A stretch of 35,862 bases of DNA from Butyriboletus loyo (lineage: Eukaryota; Basidiomycota; Agaricomycetes; Boletales; Boletaceae): the NCBI GenBank assembly GCA_038093515.1, contig JBBPSI010000237.1:1-35862 (forward strand), written 5' to 3'. The position numbers and the translations under genes are program-made. The notes under the pieces are model-generated. The model was not told the DNA's origin and searched no databases. It was given only the letters and a program-made list of their open reading frames with translations. Within the stretch, counting starts at the first letter, position 1. Each line of letters starts with the position of its first letter. This document shows positions 1 to 9,796 of this stretch, piece after piece.

Positions 1-1503
1 AGACAACCAACCCCCCATCTACGCCGCTGCCCTCAAGTCGTCCTTGATGGAAGCTCGGGGGTACACCCTGGACATCCTCCATGCTGAAGGATTCGGTTAT
101 GTGGTGGACCAGCTGTTGCCAGGTATTCTGGCCCCCGTCCTTCACCCCATCCTCATGGCTCTCACTCCTAGGGAGCGACAATTCTACCTCCACTCTGCCG
201 ACCGCATCGGTTACCTCCATCCTATGGCTTGTGGCCCCAATCCAGTGCCTCGTCCTCCCCTGGCAAGATCTCCTTCGCCTGTACCTGTTCCAGCTCCATC
301 TGCTCGAGAGTCACCTGCTACCACACTGGTAGCAGACTCGTTCCGCGAAACCACCAGGGAGTCCCTCAAGTCCTTTTGGACTGACATCGACGAGCCCCAG
401 GTCACTCATTGACACTCCCCCTTACCACCTCAGACTGTGCATCGCCAACCTTGCCAGGCGCTTCTCCAGGCTGGATCTATCCCGGGATCAGTCACCCTCA
501 CTGCCGCAGGACGAAGAATTGCCAACTGTTATAATCGTATCTCTTATAACTATCTTTTGTGTTCGGACTTCATCATATTTCTCTTTCAAAGGTCACGTGA
601 CTTTGCGCACGTGATCGTGGGATTATACATGTGATCACAGGCTGACTAAGCATATGATGTTATGGTCCAGACTGGTCCAGACTCTATGACGTCACGCCTC
701 ATGTATTTAATCTCCGTTTGCTTCTCTTCTTTTTGATCACCGTCGACTTCTATTTCTCATCATCATCGACTCGTGACTTCTTCATATGTACATGTATAGT
801 AACTAGTCTCACGCACTGCATGGTCTGTGCGCATTCCCCTGTAATATAAAAGGGCTCGTGGTTGCGGCTAGGATTCCCTAGCTTTAACCACTTGTCTTAT
901 TCGCTGGCAACAGTTGAGAGATTAAGGCCTGAGCTATCCTCATTATACCTCGCCAGTTACTGTGTATAGCTGCAACAGTTGCAGAACCCCGTGTGACTTG
1001 ATAACATTGTTGTCTCGTAACACCAACAGGGCCGTCCGTTCCATTACCTCTCAACCATCCACTCGTCGTGGAACCCCTGCCATCCAGCTCATCCCTCGGA
1101 TCTCCTCCCCCCTCACCGCTGCTGGTAGTTCTAATGACTCCTCATATGGACCCCCACCTCCCTATCTCGCCAAACAGGGTACTCATAGTTCCCCTATCAT
1201 CTTGGATGACAGATCCCCTGATCCCAGCCCAGGCCCTACTTGACCTCGCCTTGTCCGCCCGCAGCTCTGTTTCGAGTGTGGAACAGTCGGCCACTTCTGT
1301 CACAACTGTCCCAACTACACCTGCCCCTTCTGTCACCGGATCTCCCCTGGTCATCTACAGGAGTTTTTCCCAGAGTGTGTCTGCAGTTTATGTGGTGCCA
1401 TTGGCCACATCATCGCTAACTGCTTGTTCCGTGAGGACGTCTGGGGAGATGTCAGTGCCGACGATGCTTACAACAACAATTTCAATGAGGGGGCCTCTCA
1501 GTG
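1..1503 (+). pseudogene. Gyp1 tail ORF (zinc-knuckle protein), decayed copy
   Basis: This is the C-terminal three quarters of the third ORF of a Gyp1 element, recognised by colinear similarity to the open copy at 27651-28889 (shared landmarks MEARGYTLDILHAEGFGYVV, GPPPPYL, CFECG). It continues left of the window. The frame is split at 526/1023 by a solo LTR and rejoins in frame if that LTR and one target repeat are removed. Two TGA stops (410-412, 1241-1243) sit where the open copy has CGA. Knuckle 1 (CFECGTVGHF...C) and knuckle 3 (CSLCGAIGHIIANC) are kept; the last Cys of knuckle 2 is Phe. Role by family analogy: nucleic-acid binding; the actual function is unknown. No function is expected from this copy. 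Confidence 0.85.
527..1022 (+). repeat. solo LTR, family sLTR-a (496 bp)
   Basis: The repeat starts TGTTATAATCG and ends CTCGTAACA, and is flanked by the 5-bp duplication CCAAC (522-526 and 1023-1027). It shares length and sequence with the opposite-strand copy at 6176-6671. Visible promoter parts: two CACGTG E-box-like sites near 592-622, a TGACGTCA CRE-type palindrome near 687-694, the dyad at 813-830 containing GGTCTGTGC, and a TATA box at 845-850. No internal region is attached, so it is the product of LTR-LTR recombination. Related to sLTR-b. Confidence 0.92.
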
Positions 1504-1542
1504 AAGGAACAATACAAGTAGTGGAGTCAGTGTCTCCACCAT

Positions 1543-1555
1543 GGGAAGGGGGTAA
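1543..1555 (+). other. Gyp1 polypurine tract
   Basis: A purine run ending GGGGGTAA lies directly against the 3' LTR and would prime plus-strand DNA synthesis. The same ending precedes the Gyp2 and Gyp3 3' LTRs and the minus-strand Gyp1 at 27600-27612. Confidence 0.7.
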
Positions 1556-1984
1556 TGTTACGGTAGTGGTATACTTTTTCTCTCCACTACCATTTGGACT
1601 ACTACATTCACCTAGCCTTTTGCTAGTTCCCTTTGAATGGTACGAGCTGTTCTAGCTTAGTCATCATTTCCCGCGCACGGACACACTTTCGCTCATACTC
1701 CAGAATCTTCTAGAGTATTCCTTCCTCATTTGTCTTTTCGTTCTCGCGACTCGATTAGGGAGTATGGTCTGTGCACAGACCCCAGTAGTATATAAGACCA
1801 GTCTTTACACAGTTGTAACTTATCTAGTTCTACGCAGTTCACTGCTAGCAATTAGTTTCCACTCCAGACTCTTAGTGTGCGCACTAAGACATAGTCTGAG
1901 ACCCAGCTCAGAAACGCTTCACAAGTCCTGCAGCTACTCCAGAGTGCCGCCTCAGAGTTCTAGTTGTTAGCGCCCAGCATAACA
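1556..1984 (+). repeat. Gyp1 3' LTR (429 bp)
   Basis: The LTR begins TGTTACGGTAGTGG and ends GCGCCCAGCATAACA. It follows the tail ORF and polypurine tract and abuts Cop1 reverse transcriptase at 1985, so this Gyp1 inserted into Cop1; the expected 5-bp duplication would be ATAAT (1985-1989), with its partner outside the window. Promoter parts: a perfect 16-bp palindrome GGTCTGTGCACAGACC at 1766-1781, TATA box at 1789-1796, and predicted transcript start ATCTAGTTCT at 1822-1831, 33 nt after the TATA box. Confidence 0.92.
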
Positions 1985-4900
1985 ATAATGATGACTTTCC
2001 TGATGAATTTAATATAAGTTCCTGGGTCAGACAAGGTACACTTGAAACCTTGTTTGATGAGTGATAAGTGCAAGGCTTTGTTCCATTGAAGGGCCGCTTG
2101 CTTGAGGCCATAGATAGCTTTTCGTAGGTGACAGACTTTACTTTCTGAGCCTTTTTGAGCAAAACCCTCAGGTTGTTCCATATAGATTTCTTCATCAAGA
2201 TCTCCAAAGAGAAATGCAGTCTTGACGTCTAGAGCCTCGATTTCCCAATCTTCTAAGGCAGCTAGAGCTAAGAGAATCCTAACAGTTTCAAACCTGGCAA
2301 CAGGTGAGAAGGTTTCCTCATAATCAATTCTGAAGATTTGGGTAAAGCCTTTTGCTACCCAGTGAGACTTGTATTGTCCATCACTTTTTCGTACATTTAT
2401 CCATTTCCCTTTAATGACTTGATGTCCCTTGGGAAGATCTACCAGATCCCATACACGTCATTCTTGAAACAACTTGTATTCCTCTCCCATGGCGGTTAGC
2501 CATAAAGATCTCTCAGCAGGAGGTAATCTCATTACTGCCTTATGAGACTGTGGGATACCATCGACAGTAGCAGCTGCTAGAAGAGATTTAATCCACTTAG
2601 CACTGTACATCTGTCCTAAGTCATCTTCTTCATTCGTGGGTCTCAGTTGATTAACCGGTTGTGGAGTAGGAATTAACTCCTCCTGAATAGGATCCAGTCC
2701 TCAATGTATCTCTCATTCTATCTCGATCGGAGGTTGATTCCCATAAGCATTATCTGGGACAATCCGTGGAACACGGTTGCAAGTAGGACGAGGATTAAAG
2801 TCCTGACCCGTCTGCAAGAAATCTGGATTAGTGATCATTGGGATTGGAGCACCATGAGACTGTAAATCCTGATCAAACTCATCATATAAGTCACGTTGGT
2901 GACCTCGAGCATGTTCATTATGTGTCGGATGATGTTGATGAGGATGATTGCAAAACTCTGTGATTCGTTCAGGATATACTCTTGTTGGAGGTAAGAAAGT
3001 GGAAGGACAAATCTGACCAGGATCTTCAAAGGTTTCCAATGGAGGTATCATTTGGCATTTATGTTGGTGTTGATCCATTATAGATGATCTATGTCCAGTG
3101 TCTGGCATTTCTCTTTTAACTCCAGGACATGGAGGTGAGAATACAGGTGGTTGTTCTTCATGAACAGAGTCAGGAGATGGAGGATTGAGGATTAAAGGTG
3201 ATGGTGGATGTTCAGGAATAACCCATGGTGAAGGTGTGACAGATGGTTGAGGAGACGGTTGTTGCATATCATCAGGATTTAAAATGGGGAAAATAGGTGG
3301 TAGGCCTTCGCGTATTATACCGGTTCCATCAAAGCGTACTCCTAGTGGAGGTGGCTTGTCAGCTTTTTGTTGATTTGATGGTGGGGCGTCAGATGTACTA
3401 TCTTCATCATCTCCATATTTATCGGCATCTGTGGGAAGAATAGGAGGCGGAATTGCGGCTTGTCTATCGTTCTGTTCTTTGGAACAGTGTGGGAAGTTTT
3501 CTTCGTCAAAAGTCGCAATGGACTCTACCAGAATTCATCTTCGGGTTGGAGACCAAAAGCGATAGCCTTTGGTGCCAGATTCATATCCAATGAAAGTGGC
3601 TTGTTCCAATTTCAGAGACAACTTGTTTTCCCTGAGTTCCTTCTTTATAAAAATGCATGCATGGCATCCAAAGACCTGGAAGTAAGAGACATCCGGTTTC
3701 TCCCCAGAGAACATCTCAATGGGGGTTTTCCAATTATGATGACGCATCGATTGGCAATTGTAGATGTGAAGTGAGGTTTCGGTTGCGTCCTGCCAGAAGA
3801 TTTTTGGTAGACAGGCAGTATGGCACATTGCTTCTTCTTTTTCAAGGATGGTTCTATTAAATCGCTCTGCACGTCCATTCTGTTGAGGGGTGTGAGGTAC
3901 AGAGAGCTGATGCTCAATGGCCCTGGACGAGAGGAACGTCCAAATGTCATTTGACATGTATTCCCCCCCACGATCCGAACAGACAGCAAGAAGTGAAGAC
4001 TGGGTCTGATGTTCAGCCCAGACAACCACCTCCTTGAAAGCATCAGCTGCCTCAGATTTAAGGTGTAAGAACCACATGACGGCAAAAGCAGAGAAGTCAT
4101 CAATAAAAGTCAAAATATATCGCTTCTGAGTCCGAGAGTGTGTGGGGAATTCAACCAAGTCAGAATGCACTAGCCCAAGGACCCGAGATGCGCGTTTGGA
4201 TGAAGGCGCATAGGGACGTTCATGCATCTTGCCTAAGGCACAGCCTTGACAAGGAATGACGTCAGAAGGTTCAGGTATTAATGGCATACCCTTAACGTTC
4301 TTGTAAGCATGGCATAATATGTTCTTGGATGGATGACCAAAACGGTTGTGCCACAATGAAGAAGATCCAACATCCTGCAAGGAGTGGATCCTGACATCTG
4401 GAGTTAGCATTTTAGCCTGAAACCAGTGGAGGGGATTGTTCAGAAGCAAGGCAGAAGCCTGCACTACCAAACGTCCTTGAGGGTTCCAAATCTTGGTTTG
4501 ATCGGTTATTTCACATCGATAACCATTTTTGGTTAGAGTGGTGACCAATAAGAGTCTATGGGCTGCTTGAGGTGCATACCAAACTCCTGTAAGCTCCAAA
4601 GGAATGGGCTTATCCTTTCCTAGTTTCTGTGTTAACAACACAGTACCAGGTCCAAACATCTTCATGGTTGCGCCATTTGCTGTGATTGCAATTCTCTCAG
4701 TATCTCTGAGATCCATGAAGTCTGCAACATGTGGTGTGACATGGTCTGTACAACCACTGTCAATCATCCAGGTGTTGGAAAGAAGATCCTTCTTTGAAGG
4801 GACATCTCCTGATGTGTAAGCTCCCGCAATATAAAGATCACCAAGATCAAATTCATCGGTATAGTCATATACAGCGTCATAGTCCTCAGCAGTTTGCTGG

Positions 4901-5154
4901 TATGTAGAGTCCCAGACATTAATGTCTTGGGAGTCAAGACCATGCTTCCAAGTGCCATCAGCATGATGAGCAGTGTTACCATAAAAGGATTCTTCATCCT
5001 TCTCATCAATCAACTCTATAAAGGTCGAAAGACAGACTGCCCTTGCTTTGCGTACCTTCTTCTTCGGCTGACCATGAGACCCTAAAGGTTTAGAGGGAAT
5101 CGTGGTGTTTCCGAAAGGAGTGTGAAGAGGATGCATAAGCATCTCCATCCTCAA
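1985..5154 (-). pseudogene. pol: Cop1 pol: protease, integrase, partial reverse transcriptase
   Basis: Numbered from 5154, the pepsin-like protease motif IDSGCTDH places the catalytic Asp at about 132. The integrase zinc region (LWHNRFGH ... CQGCALGK) is near 269-308, and the DD35E triad is visible as D332 (HSDLVEF), D394 (CSDRGGEY) and E430 (GRAERFN). After a proline-rich linker, RT follows, with WVAKGFTQ, the first catalytic Asp in LDVKTAFL (codon 2229-2227) and the conserved IYGLKQA. The sequence stops at 1985, before the YVDD motif. Premature TGA codons lie at 3537-3535, 2715-2713, 2703-2701 and 2460-2458. Gag and pol are in different frames near 5090-5154: either a frameshift mutation or a programmed shift. 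Confidence 0.88.
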
Positions 5155-5371
5155 AATAGGGTGATGTGAGGGGTGGTCTCATTGGATCATCATCTCCCCA
5201 ACCAGCTTGACCAACGGTAGATTCAGTTTCCATCGGGAAATCTGTAAGCATGTGATCACCTAGTTGTGTTTTGCCCAACTCTACAATGTTGGCAAATCTG
5301 TCCATCTCCATCTCCACTTCATTTGCATGTCCTTTCCCTTTTCCCTTTCCTCAACATGTTTTGAAACCGGA

Positions 5372-6820
5372 TCAATTGTTTGTCTGCTCATTCCAGTTTG
5401 CTCTGGATCCTGAAGGTCCTCCATAAGGCATTGCAGGCATGTGGTTTTGCTGCTGCCTTTTCTGCTGCGGTTGGAACAGCCTCTTCTGACCAGGATAACC
5501 ACGTCTGCCAGAAGGTTGTTGGGGGTGAGCCTGATTGTTCCAGTTTGTCTGTGCAGGTGGAGGAGGTCCACGTCTAACTGTGTTGGTTTGGTTGAGCTGG
5601 GAATCCAGTGCAACTGCATTCATTTGAGAGGTCAAAGGATAAGGGATCTGGCCTGTGCCAGCATGAAGTTGTAGCTCATGGGTAATCACGGGAATGATAA
5701 TGTTTGGAGTAAATTGATGAACGTTAGTGTTGTGGATGATGTTGGACACCAGAGGTTCAAATGATTTTGGTAACTTGGTGAGCAAGATCATGGATCGGAA
5801 GTTGTTGAGAAGGCTTAATCCCACTGCTTCCATTTTATGGAAAGTGTCCATTAAGGACATGAGACCAGCAACAGCATTAGCTTCATGAACACAAATGTTC
5901 ATGGCTTGGCGGAACAGGAAAAATTGTCCTGTAATGCCCATGGTTGCATAGGTGTCGTGCAGGAAGTCCCAGAGAGTTTTTGTGACAGAGATGTTAACGG
6001 TTTCTGGAATTATTTGACCAGCAGTGTCATAGAGGGATGGAGCATAGTCATAGTTGACTGCATGTTGGAGTTCTGGAGAGATGTAGATGGCAAGCATGCC
6101 AACAGAGTGCTTGTCCAGCGAGATCCACTTCTGCTGGTCAGTGGCAGTCTGATTGTGGTACTCAGAAGTACCATCTGTTACGAGACAACGGAGTTATCAA
6201 GTCACACGGGGTTCCGCGACTGTCGCAGTGCTACACAAGTACTGGCGAGGTGTAATGAGGATAGCTCAAGCCTTAATCTCTCAACTGTTGCCAGCGAATA
6301 AGACAAGTGGTTAAAGCTAGGGAATCCTAGCCACAACCACAAGCCTTTTTATATTACAGGGGAATGCGCACAGACCATGCAGTGCATGAGACTAGTTACT
6401 ATACATGTACATATGAAGAAGTCACGAGTCGACGATGATGAGAAATAGAAGTCGACGGTGATCAAAAAGAAGAGAAGCAAACGGAGATTAAATACATGAG
6501 GCGTGATGTCATAGAGTCTGGGCCAGTCTGGACCATGACGTCATATGCTTAGTCAGCCTGTGGTTACATGTATAATCCCACGATCACGTGCGCAAAGTCA
6601 CGTGACCTTTGAAAGAGAAATATGACGAAGTCCAAACGCAAAAGATAGTTATAAGAGATACAATTATAACACCATCTACTATCGACCAGACACCAATTAC
6701 GGTGAGAGCATGTCTCATTTGACGAGACCAGGCTGTATAGTTGTCCGCTCCAGACAGGACAGGAAGTCTCTGCTGGATCTGAGTGTCAATCTTGAATTCA
6801 GATATGGTGGGGAGTGACAT
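5372..6820 (-). pseudogene. gag: Cop1 gag, split by solo LTR
   Basis: The start MSLPTISEFK at 6820 and the following SGADNYTAWSRQMRHAL are typical of the N-terminus of Copia gag (UBN2/DUF4219 type). A solo sLTR-a interrupts the frame at 6176-6671. The remainder (from TSEYHNQTATD to 5372) resumes in frame, and includes the conserved LWDFLHDTYATMG and a basic Gln/Pro-rich tail. Two TGA codons (5374-5372, 5353-5351) end the visible ORF; the same frame stays readable to about 5090. No canonical CCHC knuckle is seen. The ATG lies 9 nt after the stop of ORF C. Role: capsid-like protein of the retrotransposon particle. Confidence 0.85.
6176..6671 (-). repeat. solo LTR, family sLTR-a (496 bp)
   Basis: Exactly the same length as the copy at 527-1022 but in the opposite orientation. 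Termini are TGTTAT...GTAACA (minus strand) and it is flanked by CCATC at 6171-6175 and 6672-6676. It sits inside Cop1 gag, and removing it with one duplication restores the gag frame. Confidence 0.93.
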
Positions 6821-6829
6821 GATAATTGT

Positions 6830-8176
6830 TTAAAACAAAAATCTGAAGATGAACTGATCAAAAGAAGAGAAAACTTTGTCAGTGTTTAGAATTGAAGGAT
6901 TAGAAACAGGAGAAGGTGAACATGAGGGAAGACCTATTGGATTAACCACTGGTGTATAAAACCTAGATGGTTCCGCAGGTTCCAGTTCCAATGTTTCTTG
7001 CACCAGGTATCCATGTTCATCATACTGAAAATCTCCTCCTAAGTCTTTAGACTTTTCTCCTGGACCAATTTCTGAAATATTACTTTGTTCAATCACATGT
7101 TCTCGTATTTCAACTCTGTGTAAGTTGCTCTCTGGGATCCCTTGAGGAAGAGCTGATAGTGGTGGTGCCGAAGTAGTACATATTGCTTCAAATTCCTCAT
7201 ATTGAATGTTGGGAAACCAATGTGGATTGTCTAATTTTCCACTAGAGAACTTTACAGTGTAGTCAGAGTGCAAAACATAGATTGTAGGAGAAATTCGTCC
7301 ATATGGAAGGAGGACTTGTGTGTAATCCTCCGGAATTGTGTACATGTGAAGGAATGTAAGTGTATTTCTAGAAAGGAGCAGACCTTGCTTGAGCCTGACA
7401 TCTCTGATGTAGAGAGGTCCTGATAGGACCGATGACCGTAAGATCTCATGTGGCTCGAAGCTGACTAGGTCCACGTTGGTTACTAGGAGGTGAAAGTTGT
7501 CCCAGAACTTGATGCTCTGTAGGAGTTTGACTTCTTCGTCCTCGTCCAGCCTCAACTCCAATCTCCCGGTATTCGTGACAATTGCTTCAATCTGTTATAA
7601 TCATAAACATTTATTCATACACTTTCACTTTGGACTTAGTCGTTTCAACTTTCAAAGGTCACGTGACATAGCACACGTGATCGTGGGAACTTACATGTGA
7701 TCTCATGCTGACTAAGCATATGATGTCATGGCCTAGACCAGGCCTAGACTCTATGACGTCACGACACATGTATTTAATCTCCGTTTACTTCTCTTCTTTT
7801 TGATCCCCGCGCCTCGTGTGGTTAATCACCGTTGCGCTTCTCTTCTTTAGTCTAGCCATGTATAGTAGTTCATCACACGCACAGCATGGTCTGTGCGCAT
7901 CTCTGTATAATATATAAAGGCTCGTGGTTAGACTAGGATTCCCTAGTTTTAACCACTTGTCTATTCGCTGGCAACAGTTGAGGATTAAGTTGAAGCTCCA
8001 GCCTTATCACCTGCCTGTGCTTTGTGTAGCGCAGCAACTGTTGTATAGGACCGCTTGTGGCAAAGGTATTCGTGCTAGCATTCGACTGCACGTTGCTTGT
8101 GCAACACAATCTGACTCTTGATGGTTTGTAAGATCTGTTTGGAGTCATCTGAGATCTCGTTGTAGGTGTTGGACAT
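6830..8176 (-). CDS. Cop1 leader ORF C, split by solo LTR (unknown protein)
   Basis: An ATG at 8176 begins MSNTYNEISDDSKQ. A solo sLTR-b (7593-8106) interrupts codon 23 or so, and the frame resumes as IEAIVTNTGRLELRL and runs to 6830, giving about 276 residues in the uninterrupted state. The first 50 residues look helical and charged (possible coiled coil), followed by a mixed domain (FWDNFHLLVTNVDLVSFEP, GPLYIRDVRLKQGLLLSR) and an acidic, proline-containing tail. I do not recognise the family. It sits in the same orientation directly before gag (9-nt gap) and after ORF B, between the PBS and gag, so it belongs to Cop1 by position. Apart from the LTR, no stop is seen, which contrasts with the decayed pol. 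Confidence 0.6.
7593..8106 (+). repeat. solo LTR, family sLTR-b (514 bp)
   Basis: The repeat begins TGTTATAATCATAAAC and ends TTGTGCAACA, with the duplication CAATC at 7588-7592 and 8107-8111. It contains two CACGTG sites, a TGACGTCA palindrome, the dyad GCACAG-N6-CTGTGC at 7879-7896, a TATA box around 7911, and an inverted repeat at 7924-7956 (GTGGTTA...TAACCAC with inner CTAGG/CCTAG) across the predicted transcript start. Inserted in Cop1 ORF C. Confidence 0.92.
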
Positions 8177-9242
8177 TGTTTGCCAAGTCATCAGTGATGT
8201 CTTGCTGCTCTGCAGCAAGTTCATGAGCAAACTTGAACAGCAGATCAGAAGCTTCTAATTCAATGTGATTTTTCCGAAAGAAAGGGTGGAGCTGGTGGAA
8301 CCTCGTCCTCTAAATCCTATCCTGTATCTCATTCCACCTCCTTCATGTTGGTATGTCCCAATTTCTGAAGTGTTCTTCGCCGACTTTGAAGAACTCTGTA
8401 GGTTGCCTGGAATAGTCATAGGCTTTGATGTGCCCATGATCATCAACAGTTGGATAGTTTCTGTTGAAAAGTGACAAGTCTTGCACTGCAAGAGTCGTGT
8501 TCCAGAGTGTGTCCTTGTCAAATCCTTTGAAAGGAGATGATTTGTCATAGAAGGGGACAAGATGTTCCTTCATTTCTTCTATTGTTGGGTATTGGGATCG
8601 ACAAAACATTTTGAAACCATGGTTTTGAAGGAGAACATCGGGTGTTGCATCGTAGGAGGGGGTGAGAAGAGGAAAGCCTGCATTCTCATAGATTGAGTGC
8701 AGGGGTTCGTGAAGAAAGGAATGTGATTGTATGTATTCGACCTTGCGACAGTGGTGGTGACCGTCCTCATTGATCCAGTCGATGGGTTTGAGGGGACCAA
8801 CCTCTGAAGATCGGATCCATAATTCAGAAGCGATTCTGTGGGAAAAAACTTCGGAGGGCCTTGGAACTGATTGATCAATTACGAGGTTCGGGATGAGGAG
8901 GTCTGCAGTGTCATTGGGGTTGAGTTCTTCTAGCTCCTCTGGTAGGAGGCTCAGGATCTGCTGTTCTGTCTTGATGATGAATGAGCTCATTGGTTCCATC
9001 TGGCTGGGGAATGATGGTAACATTGTCGGGTAGACGATGGATTCCTCAGTCAGCGGTGATAGTGATTCCATAGGACGGTGGTTCACCGGTGGAAGCATCA
9101 TGTATCCTGGTAGGTAGAAGGGACTGGGCCCTACGATGGTTGGATGAGGGTCCAGCTCTGGGACCAGGCTCTGCAACAACTCCAATGGTGGGTACAGAAG
9201 GGATGGTGTTGCTGAGGCTGCTGTGGTCATGTACAAAGACAT
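8145..9242 (-). CDS. Cop1 leader ORF B (unknown protein)
   Basis: The ATG at 9242 (MSLYMTTAASATPS) is preferred over the upstream in-frame TTG because it lies 17 nt after the ORF A stop and has the same CAAACAATG context as ORF C. The continuous frame ends with TGA at 8345-8343, about 299 residues. The N-terminal third is Pro/Leu/Glu-rich. The C-terminal part is better ordered (HDATPDV-like and FCRSQYPTIEEMKEHL segments, DKDTLWNTTLAVQDLS). Just downstream, a shifted frame encodes an RG-rich stretch (RIGFRGRGSTSS, to 8255), and the original frame reopens as an amphipathic helix (FKFAHELAAEQQDITDDL, to 8145). The end may therefore involve an unrecognised intron, a frameshift or decay. No family recognised. 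Confidence 0.5.
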
Positions 9243-9258
9243 TGTTTGTAGGATTTGG

Positions 9259-9744
9259 TCATTGATGTGCAAGTCCAAAGATGTTGTCAAGGTCTAAGAC
9301 GTTGATCTCGAGAGAATTATTTGGAGTGCGAGTTTGACGATGATAAGATGGAGGAGGGATGTAAGGCGGTGGTGGAGAAGGAATATGAAAGTGGATGTGA
9401 TGCAGTGCAGGATGATACAAAGAGGAGCGACGATGATGGTGCTGCACTCTTTGAGAAGATCTAGAATGTTCACTAACCTCTTGTAAGTTAGAAGGACTCA
9501 GGTGAGAAGTTGATCTAATTGACAAGGCATGGTGGTGAGTAGGTGAACGCCATTGTAGGGTTAAGTCGTGATCCCCAGAAACAATGCATAATGCAATGAT
9601 GAAAGAATCAGCTAGCAACCATAGTGTGCTAAAGAACATAATGTTCAATGCACCACATATGGAAGCTAGTATGAGACTCAAGAAAGCAATGACCCATAGT
9701 AAACCAAGAGTGATAGCACTCTCGTTCCACAGGGCTGGAAACAT
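9259..9744 (-). CDS. Cop1 leader ORF A: small two-helix membrane protein with PPxY motifs
   Basis: An ATG at 9744 gives 161 residues; the in-frame TTG two codons upstream is a less likely start. Residues 11-33 and 35-56 are two consecutive strongly hydrophobic segments (LLWVIAFLSLILASICGAL, then IMFFSTLWLL...), predicted to form a membrane hairpin. The rest is Ser/His/Pro-rich and hydrophilic, with two PPxY motifs (PPPY at 125-128, PPSY at 131-134), which in other proteins bind WW domains of Rsp5/NEDD4-type ubiquitin ligases. It is the first ORF after the PBS, 17 nt before ORF B. No signal peptide or fusion peptide is evident, so calling it an envelope protein is not supported. Family unknown. 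Confidence 0.55.
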   Translation of the reverse strand: MFPALWNESAITLGLLWVIAFLSLILASICGALNIMFFSTLWLLADSFIIALCIVSGDHDLTLQWRSPTHHHALSIRSTSHLSPSNLQEVSEHSRSSQRVQHHHRRSSLYHPALHHIHFHIPSPPPPYIPPPSYHRQTRTPNNSLEINVLDLDNIFGLAHQ

Positions 9745-9784
9745 TATCAAAATTGACAGATGTTTAGATTAAAAGCCTCTAGTG

Positions 9785-9796
9785 GGGCTCATAACC
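9785..9796 (-). other. Cop1 primer-binding site (half tRNA-iMet type)
   Basis: On the minus strand the 12-mer GGTTATGAGCCC is the reverse complement of GGGCTCATAACC, which matches the anticodon arm (CAT anticodon) of eukaryotic initiator tRNA-Met. Priming by the internal half of tRNA-iMet is known for Drosophila copia and many plant Copia elements. It lies just downstream of the presumed 5' LTR end and upstream of ORF A. Confidence 0.65.

Noticed and set aside
1068..1655. 195-residue plus-strand frame overlapping the first Gyp1 tail ORF
   Set aside because: A shifted frame of the zinc-knuckle region that runs into the LTR; Ser/Thr/Val-rich translation without motifs.
7593..8106. Solo LTRs as parts of the host element's own LTRs
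   Set aside because: Each has its own 5-bp duplication and interrupts a coding frame that resumes after it, so they are later insertions.
9259..9744. ORF A as a retroviral-type envelope protein
   Set aside because: It has two adjacent helices near the N-terminus, no signal peptide, cleavage site or ectodomain, and lies before gag rather than after pol.
9785..9796. A tRNA gene remnant
   Set aside because: Only the 12-nt anticodon-arm complement is present, with no acceptor, D or T arms.
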